Assembly: GCA_016183425.1 (NCBI GenBank)
Contig: JACPEP010000036.1
Coordinates: forward strand, 1 to 57,055
DNA length: 57,055 bases
Source of the DNA: Chloroflexota bacterium
Lineage (GTDB): Bacteria > Chloroflexota > Dehalococcoidia > JACPEP01
Reading direction: 5' to 3'
In this document: positions 33,955 to 43,475 of the stretch, in pieces
How the letters are laid out: each line of letters starts with the position of its first letter
Numbering within the stretch: the first letter of the stretch is position 1
The notes under the pieces: model-generated
What the model saw: the letters and a program-made list of their open reading frames with translations, nothing else
What the model was told of the DNA's origin: nothing
Databases searched by the model: none
Made by a program: the position numbers and the translations under genes

Positions 33955-35190
33955 ATGGCCAAAATCCCTACCCCGACGACATGGCAATCAACCACCTTCG
34001 CATCGCTACGCTATAAAGACTACCGTTGGATGTGGTTGGGCTCTATCACAGAGCACGCCGGAGAGTGGGCGGAGCTGACCGCCATCAGTTGGCTGGTGCT
34101 GGATATAACTGGCTCCCCCTTTTGGCTGGGATTGGTTGCCTTTGCCCGAAGCGGGCCACGATTGGTTTTCCCTCTAATTGGCGGTGTGGTGGCCGACAGG
34201 ATTAATCGACGAAACCTTCTCATGAGCACCTTGGTGGCCTTCTCCTTTCTCTCTGTTATTCTGGCGGCTCTCGTCCTCACCCATCAGGTACAGGTATGGC
34301 AAATTTTTCTGCTGGTTTTACTGGGGGGCATTGCCCAGTGCTTCAACCATCCCGCTCGGGCCACCATCCTGCCCAACCTGGTGCCCCGACAGGACCTGGT
34401 TAACGCTGTCAGCCTGGATATGGCCTCCGTCACCGGCTCCCGAATCTTTGGGCCGCCGTTGGCCGGGCTTTTCATCGGCACTTTTGGCATCAGCGGCGTC
34501 TTGGGAGTACGAGCTTTGGGTGCCTTAGTGACGCTAATCATGCTCCTCTTCATCGATACCCCCCTTACTCCCTTCAGTGCTCGAAAAGCCTCCGTGCTTC
34601 AGAACTTTAGCGAGAGCACCAGCTACCTTAAATCCAACTCCTTCGTTTTCTTTCTCATCACCCTGTGGGTTATCCCCTTCCTCCTCGTCATGCCCTATGT
34701 GGCTCTCTTGCCCGTTTTCGCCCGGGATATACTCAAGGTGGGGCCTGAGGGCTACGGACTGCTCATGGGCGCGCCTGGATTGGGGGCGATAGTAGGCGTC
34801 TTCACCTTAGCCTCTATAAGGGATTTTCGTCGCAAGGGGCAGCTTATTTTTGCCTGCGGCGTGGCTTTGGGGGTTTTTCTTCTTTCCTTCGCCTTTTCTA
34901 AATGGTTCGCCCTCTCTTTGTTCATGGTCTTCATCGCCGGGGGCACCAACGCTGTTTACCAGGCGACAAACAATAGCCTGTTGCAGCTCAACATCCCCGA
35001 TGCCCTTCGGGGACGAATCATGAGCTTTCGTGAGGTGGCCACGGGCATGGAGCCTTTAGGCAACCTAGTCCTGGGAGCCGGCGCCGAGCTCATGGGCGCT
35101 CCCCTGGCCCTGGGCATCCAGGGTGTGGTGTGTAGCCTGGTCTCCCTGGCCTCGGCTGCCCTTCTTCGCAATGTTAGACGCTTGCAATGA
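33955..35190 (+). CDS. MFS transporter (EntS/DHA3-like), second paralogue
   Basis: A 411-residue major facilitator, paralogous along its whole length to the one at 3622-4851: DYRWMWLGSITEHAGEW, GGVVADRINRRNLLM, FNHPARATILPNLVPRQDL. Its ATG directly abuts the PfkB stop codon, so it is translated from the methionine-cycle transcript. It might export a product of methylthioadenosine salvage that cannot be processed further; this is inference. Confidence 0.85.
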   Translation: MAKIPTPTTWQSTTFASLRYKDYRWMWLGSITEHAGEWAELTAISWLVLDITGSPFWLGLVAFARSGPRLVFPLIGGVVADRINRRNLLMSTLVAFSFLSVILAALVLTHQVQVWQIFLLVLLGGIAQCFNHPARATILPNLVPRQDLVNAVSLDMASVTGSRIFGPPLAGLFIGTFGISGVLGVRALGALVTLIMLLFIDTPLTPFSARKASVLQNFSESTSYLKSNSFVFFLITLWVIPFLLVMPYVALLPVFARDILKVGPEGYGLLMGAPGLGAIVGVFTLASIRDFRRKGQLIFACGVALGVFLLSFAFSKWFALSLFMVFIAGGTNAVYQATNNSLLQLNIPDALRGRIMSFREVATGMEPLGNLVLGAGAELMGAPLALGIQGVVCSLVSLASAALLRNVRRLQ

Positions 35191-35262
35191 TGTATCACGA
35201 CAAACAAAAGAAATGGTGAGTAATAATCTAGGACATAGGAAGGTTGGTAAAGCAAAAGAGCC

Positions 35263-36537
35263 ATGAGCATCAAAAGCCCGGTTAACCACCACATCAAGGA
35301 CTCATCCCTGGCTCCCCCAGGAGAACTCCGCATAGAGTGGGCCTCTCGGGAGATGCCCGTACTGCGTTTAATCGGTGAGAGCTTCGCCAAAGAGAAGCCT
35401 CTCCAGGGGGTTCGCATCTCCGGCTGTCTCCACATCACTACCGAGACGGCCAACCTGGCCCTGGCCCTTCAGGCAGGAGGTGCGGAGGTGGCCCTGTGCG
35501 CCAGCAACCCCCTGAGCACCCAGGACGACGTTGCCGCAGCCCTGGTAGCCAACCATGGCATCTCTGTTTTCGCCATCAAAGGAGAGGACAACGAGACCTA
35601 CTACCAGCACATCGTGGCCGCCCTGGCCCACCAACCCCACATCGCCCTGGATGACGGCGCCGACCTCCACGCCACTATCCACAAAGATTATGAGCACCTC
35701 ATCCCCGCCATCTTGGGGGGCACGGAAGAAACCACTACTGGGGTTATTCGCCTGCGCAGCATGGAGCGAGACGGAGCCCTGAAATATCCCATCGTGGCTG
35801 TGAACGAGGCAGACACTAAGCACCTCTTCGATAACCGCTACGGCACCGGCCAAAGCACCGTGGACGGCATCACTCGGGCCACCAACATCCTCTGGGCGGG
35901 CAAGAAGGTGGTGGTCTGCGGCTACGGCTGGTGCGGCCGGGGGGTATCCCTGCGCGCCAAGGGGATGGGGGCCCACGTCATCGTCACCGAGGTGAATCCC
36001 ACCCGGGCCTTGGAGGCGGTGATGGACGGCTACCAGGTCATGCCGATGAAGGCGGCGGCGGTGGTGGGGGATGTCTTTGTCACCCTAACGGGCGGGCTAA
36101 AGATAATCGACCGGGAGCACCTCCTGGCCATGAAAGACGGGGCCATAATGGCCAACAGCGGCCACTTCAATGTGGAGATAAACATCCCAGCTCTGGAGGA
36201 ATTGGCAGTAGAGAAACGAACGGTGCGCCCCTTCGTAATGGAGTACCGACTGAAGGATGGACGCCACCTCTACCTTCTGGGGGAGGGCCGCCTCATCAAT
36301 CTGGCAGCAGCGGAGGGCCACCCTGCCAGCGTCATGGACATGAGCTTTGCCAATCAGGCCCTGTGCGCCCGATACATCGCCCAAAAAGGAAAAGAGTTGA
36401 CGCCGCGGGTCTATACTGTGCCCCAGGATATAGATGCCGATGTGGGCCGCCTGAAGCTCTCCTCCATGGGGATAGCCATCGACACCCTCACGGCAGAGCA
36501 GCGAAGATACCTGGAGAGCTGGCACGAGGGAACCTAG
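35263..36537 (+). CDS. ahcY: Adenosylhomocysteinase
   Basis: Hydrolyses S-adenosylhomocysteine to adenosine and homocysteine. 424 residues, typical of the shorter bacterial/archaeal type. Motifs: [22 protein letters not shown]-like start, [28 protein letters not shown] and the NAD-binding [21 protein letters not shown] terminus ends with [10 protein letters not shown] instead of the eukaryotic KPDHYRY. It lies between the MFS gene and metK. The start has no clear SD. Confidence 0.95.
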   Translation: MSIKSPVNHHIKDSSLAPPGELRIEWASREMPVLRLIGESFAKEKPLQGVRISGCLHITTETANLALALQAGGAEVALCASNPLSTQDDVAAALVANHGISVFAIKGEDNETYYQHIVAALAHQPHIALDDGADLHATIHKDYEHLIPAILGGTEETTTGVIRLRSMERDGALKYPIVAVNEADTKHLFDNRYGTGQSTVDGITRATNILWAGKKVVVCGYGWCGRGVSLRAKGMGAHVIVTEVNPTRALEAVMDGYQVMPMKAAAVVGDVFVTLTGGLKIIDREHLLAMKDGAIMANSGHFNVEINIPALEELAVEKRTVRPFVMEYRLKDGRHLYLLGEGRLINLAAAEGHPASVMDMSFANQALCARYIAQKGKELTPRVYTVPQDIDADVGRLKLSSMGIAIDTLTAEQRRYLESWHEGT

Positions 36538-36549
36538 CCTTGGGCAACC

Positions 36550-36576
36550 TAGTCGGGGTCGTCCCGACCCCGACTA
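36550..36576. terminator. Strong hairpin between ahcY and metK
   Basis: TAGTCGGGGTCG and CGACCCCGACTA form a perfect 12-bp stem with a TCC loop, followed by CAACTCTTTTG. It probably terminates or attenuates the ahcY transcript; metK starts 48 bases later. Confidence 0.6.
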
Positions 36577-36624
36577 CAACTCTTTTGTCAAAGAAAAAAG
36601 TTCAAGAAAGGAGCTAACCGAACA

Positions 36625-37872
36625 ATGGATTCCACTTTTATGAAATCCCCCTCCTATTTCATCACCTCAGAATCGGTTACTGAGGGGCACCCGGACAAGC
36701 TGTGCGACCAGATCTCCGACGCTATCTTGGATGCCATCATTGCCCAGGACCCCCTGGCACGGGTGGCCTGCGAGACGGCGGTGACCACCGGTATCGCCAT
36801 GGTACTGGGGGAAATAACCACCGAGTGCTATGTGGACATCCCCAAAATCATCAGGGAGACCATTGAGTCCGTGGGCTACACCCGGGCCCGCTACGGCTTC
36901 GACTACGAGACCTGCGGCGTGCTGGTCTCCATCAAAGAGCAATCGGCGGACATCGACATGGGGGTGAGCCGCTCTCTGGAGGTACGAAAAGGCAAGCTGA
37001 TGACCCACGATGAGCTGGAGCAGATCGGGGCAGGTGACCAAGGAATGATGGTGGGCTTCGCCTGCAACGAGACGCCGGAGCTAATGCCCATGCCTATCAT
37101 GCTTGCCCACAAGCTGTGCCAGCGTCTGGCCCAGGTTCGTAAGGAGAGGCTACTGCCCTATCTCCGCCCCGACGGCAAGTCTCAGGTCACCGTGGAGTAT
37201 CGCTTTGGCGTCCCTCACCGTGTGGACACCGTGGTCATCGCCGCCCAGCACGACGAGGTAGTGAGCAACGAGGTATTGCATCGGGACATCACCGAGCATG
37301 TCATCAAGGCCATCGTTCCCCACCACCTCTTGGACGACAACACAAAATACTTTATCAATGCCACGGGACGCTTCGTCATCGGCGGACCCATGGGGGACGC
37401 CGGCGTCACCGGGCGCAAGATAATTGTGGACACCTACGGGGGGGTCTGTCGCCACGGTGGCGGCGCTTTCTCCGGCAAGGACCCCACCAAGGTTGACCGC
37501 TCCGGGGCCTACATAGCCCGCTATGCAGCCAAGAACCTGGTCGCCGCTGGCCTGGCTGATAGGATGGAGGTTCAGCTATCCTACGCCATCGGTGTCGCCC
37601 AGCCCACCTCTATCGCCATCGAGACCTTTGGCACCAGTAAGGTGGATGAGGAGCTTATCCTGGCCCTGATAAAGAAACACTTCGACTTCCGCCCCGCGGC
37701 CATCATCCAGAATCTTAACCTGCGTCGCCCCATCTATCGGCCCACCGCCGCCTATGGCCATTTTGGCCGAGACGACCTTAATGTGCCCTGGGAGAGAACA
37801 GACAAGGCAGCAGCGATCCGGACGGAGGCGGGGCTGCGGGTGATCCAAGGAGGTAAGGCCGCCGCCTCCTGA
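36625..37872 (+). CDS. metK: S-adenosylmethionine synthetase
   Basis: Makes SAM from methionine and ATP. 415 residues. Motifs: [38 protein letters not shown] (ATP) and [26 protein letters not shown] lies 10 bases before the ATG. As the last gene of the rightward block it closes the cycle with ahcY and the core methionine synthase. No separate SAM riboswitch precedes it, so its control may depend on read-through from the mtnA promoter or an unseen one. Confidence 0.97.
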   Translation: MDSTFMKSPSYFITSESVTEGHPDKLCDQISDAILDAIIAQDPLARVACETAVTTGIAMVLGEITTECYVDIPKIIRETIESVGYTRARYGFDYETCGVLVSIKEQSADIDMGVSRSLEVRKGKLMTHDELEQIGAGDQGMMVGFACNETPELMPMPIMLAHKLCQRLAQVRKERLLPYLRPDGKSQVTVEYRFGVPHRVDTVVIAAQHDEVVSNEVLHRDITEHVIKAIVPHHLLDDNTKYFINATGRFVIGGPMGDAGVTGRKIIVDTYGGVCRHGGGAFSGKDPTKVDRSGAYIARYAAKNLVAAGLADRMEVQLSYAIGVAQPTSIAIETFGTSKVDEELILALIKKHFDFRPAAIIQNLNLRRPIYRPTAAYGHFGRDDLNVPWERTDKAAAIRTEAGLRVIQGGKAAAS

Positions 37873-37932
37873 GGCCCGAATCATCAATTCGATCTGCAGC
37901 TACAACGAGGCTGGCCTCGATATATCAAGGCC

Positions 37933-38889
37933 TCAAGATGGAAGACTATCCAGATAGGAATTTAGCTGGGACAAGGTTGGCAGGCCCACCCTAGCCCCCG
38001 GCCGGGAAAGGGCCAGATGGGCCAAGGCCATCCCCAGGCGGCCACAACTAAGTAAGTCTCGGCCATTTAGATAGCCGAAGAGGAAGCCGGCGGCAAAGGC
38101 GTCGCCGGCACCGGTGGCTTCCACGGGCCCGGCCGGCGATGGCAGGATGTCGAGAAAGAACTGGCTATCCCGGGTGGCGATGTAGGCACCTTTGGGGATG
38201 GAAGAGCCCGGCACCTGAATCCCTGCCCCTAGAGTGACTGTGACCTGCTGGCATCCCGCCTCAAGGCACCGTCTGGCTCCAGCCTCCAGCCCCTGTCCGG
38301 TGAGAGCGGTTATCTCGTCCTGGTTCAGGAAAAGGAAGTGACATCTCTCTAAAATGGGAGCCAACTCCGTCCATCCCCACCGCACATAGAGGGCCCCGGG
38401 GGCAAAGGAGACCTTTACTCTATCGGACAGCGCCGCCACCGCCGCCTTCTGTTGCTGAAGCTGCGGGGAGCCGGAAAGGGATGAGAGGTGGACAACCTCC
38501 GCTTCAGCCAGGTACTCCAGGTCTACGTCCGCGACAGCCAGAAGCTCGTTGGCCCCCGGGGAGACGTAAAGAGAGCGATTACCTTCTCTATCTGATAGAC
38601 AAAGGACTGCGCCTGTGGGCCACCCATTTTTGACCGCGATGTGGCTCACGTCCACGCCGTGAGAGCGAAAGTCATCCAATAGCATCCCGCCGCCCTCATC
38701 ATCCCCCACCGCCCCCAGGAAACCCGTCTTCACCCCCAGACGGGCCAAGGCGGCGATGGTGTTGGCGGCGGAGCCGCCGGGGAGGGGAGGCAACTGCTCC
38801 AGGATGGCAGCCTCGCCATCCACCAGGATGCGCTCCACCCTGATGATGCGATCCATATTCAGCGCGCCCCAGCCGACAACCTGTTTCAT
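37933..38889 (-). CDS. PfkB family carbohydrate kinase
   Basis: A 318-residue ribokinase-type enzyme. N-terminal substrate-binding motif PPLPGGSAANTIAALARLG, C-terminal signature EATGAGDAFAAGFLFGYLNG with the catalytic Asp. It is not closely similar to the two plus-strand kinases of this window. It ends the long leftward housekeeping block and its start overlaps the stop of the HAD gene by one base (38889). Substrate unknown. Confidence 0.88.
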   Translation of the reverse strand: MKQVVGWGALNMDRIIRVERILVDGEAAILEQLPPLPGGSAANTIAALARLGVKTGFLGAVGDDEGGGMLLDDFRSHGVDVSHIAVKNGWPTGAVLCLSDREGNRSLYVSPGANELLAVADVDLEYLAEAEVVHLSSLSGSPQLQQQKAAVAALSDRVKVSFAPGALYVRWGWTELAPILERCHFLFLNQDEITALTGQGLEAGARRCLEAGCQQVTVTLGAGIQVPGSSIPKGAYIATRDSQFFLDILPSPAGPVEATGAGDAFAAGFLFGYLNGRDLLSCGRLGMALAHLALSRPGARVGLPTLSQLNSYLDSLPS

Positions 38890-39872
38890 TAGCCCAGCCT
38901 TCCTGCCTCCTGCCTTACCTGGCGACGCAGGCGAGCGTGGATGACCAGGGGTTTCGCTAAATCACGGCGACCCAGGAGCCAGTGATAATGCCGCCGCCCC
39001 CCCTCGCCACCCACCTTCTCCCACCTCCCTACCGCCTCCTCCACCTCCCCCCGGCCCCCCTTATTCCAGGCGGAAAGGACAGGCTCCAGATCCAAGATAT
39101 TGGTACTAGCTAGTCCCACGGTAGCCCGGGGAAGGGCATACTGGTTGGCGTTGAAGGCCACCGCCAGCCCACTGGCATCCCTTACCCTTTGCAGCATACG
39201 GGCATCGGTAATGCTGTCACCTACTGCCACCCACTGGCCCAGGTCTGGCTGGTGAGCGGCGGCGAAAGCCTCCAAGGCGGCCACTTTGCGCTGCCCCCCC
39301 ACCGGTTGCACCAGCCCCACTATCCACCCCAGAGATGGCAGCTCCTCCCAGAAGAAGCGATCCAGGCTTCTTTTTATGGTTTCGTCATCTCCCTCTGCTT
39401 GAAGGGCCTCGACCTCTTTTTCCACCCGCTCCACCGCCTGTCCCAAAGGGCGGCTCCATCGGCGGCGAAGCTCCCCTAGCGGAAAGTCAGTTGCTGCCAC
39501 CCTTGGCCCCGGTATGGCTAGCCGCTGCGTCATCGTCAGGGCAAACTGCCGGTAGCTGGTGGTGATGCAGAAAACCGGCCACCCCGATGCCTTCAGGCGA
39601 TCTATCAACTCCTGGGCACCGTCTACCAAAGGAGCTATCTCAGCCATTCGTGTTATATCCCCCTCTTGCATTCCGTGGTGCACCAGAAAAGGCACAATGA
39701 GGGCAAGGGTATCGCCGGCCTCGTAAGCCGGCCTCTCCTCCAAAGCCAAGAGGTCATCGTATCGGCTGATGACCTGAAAGAGACGATCTCCCTGGGGAAG
39801 GCGGCGCATCAGCTCATAGGCGTTATCCTGAGGGGTAAGAGGCCCCTCCAGGTCAAAGCAGATATATTTCAC
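38889..39872 (-). CDS. HAD-superfamily protein, EhaR-like
   Basis: A 327-residue HAD-type phosphatase-like protein. Motif I is ICFDLEGPLTPQDNAYEL (DLEGPLT in place of DxDGTLT), motif II is VFCITTSYRQF and the final motif is WVAVGDSITDARML. Methanogen genes annotated as hydrogenase EhaR carry the same DLEGPLTPQDNA start, so they are homologues, but no hydrogenase lies here. The second motif I Asp is replaced by Glu, seen in several HAD phosphatases. Coupled with the formyltransferase-like gene by a 4-base overlap. Confidence 0.75.
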   Translation of the reverse strand: MKYICFDLEGPLTPQDNAYELMRRLPQGDRLFQVISRYDDLLALEERPAYEAGDTLALIVPFLVHHGMQEGDITRMAEIAPLVDGAQELIDRLKASGWPVFCITTSYRQFALTMTQRLAIPGPRVAATDFPLGELRRRWSRPLGQAVERVEKEVEALQAEGDDETIKRSLDRFFWEELPSLGWIVGLVQPVGGQRKVAALEAFAAAHQPDLGQWVAVGDSITDARMLQRVRDASGLAVAFNANQYALPRATVGLASTNILDLEPVLSAWNKGGRGEVEEAVGRWEKVGGEGGRRHYHWLLGRRDLAKPLVIHARLRRQVRQEAGRLG

Positions 39873-40696
39873 GGCGTTGCCTTGTCCCTTAGCTGGCTCT
39901 CTATATCCTCAGTGAGGTCGTAGCCCGCCACGGGATTTCCCCGGCTATCCAAAACCTTCCCCTCCTCTATCCTCACCCGGCCCTGGGCGAAGGCCCTGAT
40001 AGTGGCCAGGATGAGGGGAAACTCTCGGGCCAGGCCGTGCTGCCGGATGAGGCGGAAGAGGGGATTGGCTTCCCCTTCCTGCCTCTTGATCTCCGGGATG
40101 CTCACTCCCTCCATCTCCCGCCAGTAGCCGTCGAAGGGTTCGCCACGCAGGGAGTAGGTGCAGTAGGTGACCACAGGACCCCGGTCTAGCTCCGGGGTCG
40201 CTAGGTGCATCATGACCCCTGAGCGGGAGGCCCTGTCTTCCATCAGCCTCCAAATGACCTGCTGCCAGGAGCCGGTGGGGCCGCCAGGGGCGGCGGGGTG
40301 CAAGTTTATCATATTGTACCTCTGACACATCTCCTCGCCCACAATGTGCATATAGCCCGCCAGAAGACACAGGTCAGGAGAATAGCCTTGAAGGAGCCGC
40401 ATCACCTCTCTATCGTGCTCCAAGCGCCAAGGGGCGCGGGGGCTGGAATCGTGTGGGGTGGAGATACCTTTTTCCCTCTGAAAGCGCCGTGTGGAAAAGG
40501 TGATGAGGGGAACACCGTAGTCTCCCACCAATCGAATAAAGGCGTCGCTGGCGGCTGCCTCTCCGGGCTTCCGGTTGCAAAAAACGAAGCTTATCTTCGC
40601 CTCTATCTCCCCCCCCTGGATGGCCTCCCACACTGTCTTCAGCAGGTCCAGGGCCGCTTCATCCCTACCGGTGGAGAACCAACCCAACCTGAGCAT
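39869..40696 (-). CDS. Formyltransferase family protein (PurN-like)
   Basis: A 275-residue formyltransferase-fold protein. It has LRLGWFSTGRDEAALDLL at the start, VFCNRKPGEAAASDAF near 50, a catalytic-type segment YMHIVGEEMCQRYNMINLHPA (N...H) and an Asp in PELDRGPVV. PurN uses 10-formyl-THF to formylate GAR; this protein is longer and diverged, so the acceptor is uncertain. Start at ATG 40696, just after the PHP gene stop; the frame continues further upstream into that gene. Confidence 0.72.
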   Translation of the reverse strand: MLRLGWFSTGRDEAALDLLKTVWEAIQGGEIEAKISFVFCNRKPGEAAASDAFIRLVGDYGVPLITFSTRRFQREKGISTPHDSSPRAPWRLEHDREVMRLLQGYSPDLCLLAGYMHIVGEEMCQRYNMINLHPAAPGGPTGSWQQVIWRLMEDRASRSGVMMHLATPELDRGPVVTYCTYSLRGEPFDGYWREMEGVSIPEIKRQEGEANPLFRLIRQHGLAREFPLILATIRAFAQGRVRIEEGKVLDSRGNPVAGYDLTEDIESQLRDKATP

Positions 40697-40701
40697 AGCT
40701 C

Positions 40702-41388
40702 TCAAAAACGGCGGGGGATGGCGGATAGCCTCCCTCTGCTTCTCCGCCAGCGGTTCCACAGGGAGAAGAAATGCACCAGGGGTGAAGACAGCCGGCCCGA
40801 CACCCTGCCCTGGGCCAGGGCATCACGAAAGCCGGGCAGGTCATGGAACTGGGGCATCTCCACCCAGGCGGCGCCGATCTCGCCCAGGGTATGGGCATCG
40901 CTTCCGACGGTGGTGAGAAGGCCCTTGTCCCTGGCCAGGGCCCGGGCCCGGCGACAGTCGCTGCCAAAGGTCACCCGAGAATTGAGCACCTCCAGGGCGT
41001 CTACCTGGGGCAGTATATCCATGAGAGCAGAATAGCGAAGACGTGAGCGGCGCAGGCGGTCCAGAGGGTGGGGAACCACCACCAGCCCCCCCTGCTCCTT
41101 AATGCGTGTCACAGTCTGGAGAGGAGTCAGTCCCCGGGGTATCTCTTGAGTAAGAAAAAGGCCGATGATCTCCCCCTGGGTCGTTTTTATCTCCTCGCCC
41201 ACGATGACAGGGAAGGAAGCTATCTTCTGCACCTCCAGCGCCCCCTCGATGGTGTTGTGGTCGGTCACCGCCAGGCAATTGATGCCCACCCTCTGGCAGC
41301 GGGCCACGATCTCCTCTGGCATCATGCGGCAGTCTCGAGAGTAGCACGTGTGAAGGTGCAAGTCAGCCCTGAGCAACGGAAACTCCAC
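40702..41388 (-). CDS. PHP domain phosphoesterase
   Basis: A 228-residue PHP-domain protein. Metal-binding motifs: RADLHLHTCYSRDC (HxH), GINCLAVTDHNTIEGA (DH), GEEIKTT, VVPHPLDRLR and VGSDAHT. The family includes nucleoside 5',3'-bisphosphate phosphatases and histidinol phosphatase-like enzymes; the stand-alone short form here fits a cytosolic phosphoesterase. Starts 11 bases after the efp stop. Confidence 0.88.
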   Translation of the reverse strand: MEFPLLRADLHLHTCYSRDCRMMPEEIVARCQRVGINCLAVTDHNTIEGALEVQKIASFPVIVGEEIKTTQGEIIGLFLTQEIPRGLTPLQTVTRIKEQGGLVVVPHPLDRLRRSRLRYSALMDILPQVDALEVLNSRVTFGSDCRRARALARDKGLLTTVGSDAHTLGEIGAAWVEMPQFHDLPGFRDALAQGRVSGRLSSPLVHFFSLWNRWRRSRGRLSAIPRRF

Positions 41389-41399
41389 AGCCCTGAAGT

Positions 41400-41960
41400 T
41401 CAGGAGGCCCGCTCTACGTACCTTCCGGCACGGGTATCGACCCGAATCATGTCTCCTACGTTGACAAAGAAAGGCACTTGAATAGCAAGGCCCGTCTCCA
41501 GCACCGCTGGCTTGCCGCCGCCGGAGGCGGTATTCCCCTTGAAGCTGGGGGGCGTCTCCGCCACCCGCAGGTCTACCGTTACGGGCAACTCCACTCCGAT
41601 GGCCTCACCATCGTGGAGGAGAAGCTCCAGGGCCATGTTCTCCTTAATGTAGCTCAGGGCATCCCCCAACTGCTCCGCAGACAGTGCCCTCTGCTCAAAG
41701 GTCTCGTTGTCCATGAAGTAGTAAAGGTCGCCTTCGCCATACAGATATTGAACAGAACGACTCTCCAAACGTACCTGAAGGAACTTCTCCCCCGCCTGGA
41801 AGGTCCGTTCCGTGATGTGGCCCGCTTTGAGGCTCCGTAGCCTCAGGCGCACCTGGGCCGTGCCCCGGCCCATCTTGATGTGCTGATTGTCCAATACGTT
41901 ATAGAGCTCCCCATCCAGTTGGATGTTGATTCCTTTCTTCAGGTCGCCCGTGCTAATCAA
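41400..41960 (-). CDS. efp: Elongation factor P
   Basis: Helps ribosomes through polyproline stretches. 186 residues from TTG 41960 (GGGGAGG upstream); the open frame further up overlaps pepQ. Motifs: STGDLKKGINIQLDGELYNV, HIKMGRGTAQVRLRLRSL and the C-terminal DMIRVDTRAGRYVERA. The tip residue that is modified in many EF-P proteins, Lys in E. coli (PGKG), is Arg here (MGRG), and the preceding Pro is Met. Whether this Arg is modified cannot be told. Confidence 0.94.
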   Translation of the reverse strand: MISTGDLKKGINIQLDGELYNVLDNQHIKMGRGTAQVRLRLRSLKAGHITERTFQAGEKFLQVRLESRSVQYLYGEGDLYYFMDNETFEQRALSAEQLGDALSYIKENMALELLLHDGEAIGVELPVTVDLRVAETPPSFKGNTASGGGKPAVLETGLAIQVPFFVNVGDMIRVDTRAGRYVERAS

Positions 41961-41977
41961 ATCTGCCTCCCCACACC

Positions 41978-43045
41978 TTAGCCCTTCTTGGCTTTGGTCA
42001 ATACCCTGGCCCGCCCCCCCTCCAAAACCACCATGTCCTCGATACGAACTCCGCCCCAACCAGCAATATAAATACCGGGCTCTACGGTGAAAACCATGCC
42101 ATCCTTGAGGACGTGCTCCGATCTTCGCCCCAGGCGGGGCAACTCGTGGGGCACCAGGCCAATACCGTGCCCCAGGCCGTGGCCGAAGGCGGCGCCGTAG
42201 CCTGCCTTCTCAATGACGGTACGGGCCAGAGCGTCCGCTTGCCCCCCCGTTGCTCCCACCTGAATAGTGGCCATCGCCGTTAGCTGAGCCCCCAACACAA
42301 CATCATATACCTTCCTAAAAGTATCGTCGGGGGTACCCAGGCAAAGGGTACGGGTCATGTCGCTGCAATAGCCGTTTACCTGAGCCCCCAGGTCCACCAC
42401 CACTGGCTCACCCGTGGCAATGGGCCGAGAAGAGGGCTTGTGGTGGGGGAGAGAGCCATTGGGCCCCGCGGCAACGATAATGTCAAAGGCCACTTTTTCC
42501 GCCCCCGCCTCCCGGATGTGACGCTCTACCTCCCAGGCCACCTCTTTTTCTGTCATCCCTGGCTGCACGACGGAGACCAGATGATTAAAGGCGGCATCAC
42601 CTATGGCCGCCGCTTGCTCCATAGCCTCCCGCTCTGCGGGCTCTTTTATTGACCGCAGCGGCTCCACTACCCCCTCCGTGGCCACCAAATCCAAAGGAAC
42701 CTTGTTTTCCTTCACCGATGCCAGCCACTGATGAAAGGCGACATAGGAAATATGGGCGCTCTCAAACCCCAGCCGTCTCCCCACCTCTCCCGCCAGGCCA
42801 GGGAACCAATGGTGAAGCTCCCCCTCCACTTGGACAATCTGAAAGAGGGGCGCTTCCTGTCCCCCTTGCTCCACATAACGGAAGTCCGTGGCCAGAATGG
42901 CCTTATCTTGGGAGATAAGGAGGTAACCCGCGGAGCCGGTGAATCCGGAGAGGTAGCGACGGTTCTCCGGTTGAGAGATCAGTATGGCGTCCAGCTCCTT
43001 TTCCACCAGTTGCTGGCGAAGCTTCTTCAGTCGCTCACTTACCAT
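41978..43045 (-). CDS. pepQ: Xaa-Pro aminopeptidase/dipeptidase (M24)
   Basis: A 355-residue proline peptidase. It has the creatinase-like N domain (RRYLSGFTGSAGYLLIS) and the pita-bread catalytic domain with metal ligands in VVDLGAQVNGYCSDMTRTL (two Asp), GHGLGHGIGL (His), VEPGIYI (Glu) and GVRIEDMVV (Glu). Start ATG 43045 (VSERLKKLR) is favoured over the one six codons earlier; it overlaps the aroQ end by 11 bases. Adjacent to efp, a frequent pair. Confidence 0.92.
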   Translation of the reverse strand: MVSERLKKLRQQLVEKELDAILISQPENRRYLSGFTGSAGYLLISQDKAILATDFRYVEQGGQEAPLFQIVQVEGELHHWFPGLAGEVGRRLGFESAHISYVAFHQWLASVKENKVPLDLVATEGVVEPLRSIKEPAEREAMEQAAAIGDAAFNHLVSVVQPGMTEKEVAWEVERHIREAGAEKVAFDIIVAAGPNGSLPHHKPSSRPIATGEPVVVDLGAQVNGYCSDMTRTLCLGTPDDTFRKVYDVVLGAQLTAMATIQVGATGGQADALARTVIEKAGYGAAFGHGLGHGIGLVPHELPRLGRRSEHVLKDGMVFTVEPGIYIAGWGGVRIEDMVVLEGGRARVLTKAKKG

Positions 43046-43475
43046 CATGCCTTCCCTCGGCAAGAAACTCCAGGGCCATGATATATCCCCGCCATCCCAG
43101 GCCGCTTATCTGCCCTCGGGCCAAGGGTGCGGTGAGCGAGCGGTGACGCCATTTCTCCCGGGCGTAGATATTGGACAGGTGTACCTCAACGAAGGGGACG
43201 GCTAGAGCAGCCAGGGCATCCCGAAGAGAGAGGCCGTAGTGGGTGAGGGCACCGGGGTTGATAACAATCCCCTGGGCAGAGGGGGCCTCTCGGTGCAGAA
43301 AGTCGATGATGGCCCCCTCGCTGTTGGACTGAAGGATGGACAGCTCCACCCCCAGCTCCTCGGAGCGCTTTAGCAGCGCTCCGTCTATCTCCGCCAGGGT
43401 GGTAGTTCCGTAGACAGCCGGTTCCCGCTGTCCTAAAAGGTTCAAGTTTGGCCCGTGAACGACCAGGATTTTCAC
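43035..43475 (-). CDS. aroQ: 3-dehydroquinate dehydratase, type II
   Basis: Shikimate pathway enzyme, 146 residues, normal for type II. Motifs: VHGPNLNLLGQREPAVYG with the catalytic Tyr, INPGALTHYGLSLRDAL and VEVHLSNIYAREKWRHRS with the catalytic His. Its start overlaps the xer stop by 4 bases and it overlaps pepQ at the end, so it is embedded in the leftward operon. Confidence 0.95.
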   Translation of the reverse strand: MKILVVHGPNLNLLGQREPAVYGTTTLAEIDGALLKRSEELGVELSILQSNSEGAIIDFLHREAPSAQGIVINPGALTHYGLSLRDALAALAVPFVEVHLSNIYAREKWRHRSLTAPLARGQISGLGWRGYIMALEFLAEGRHDGK

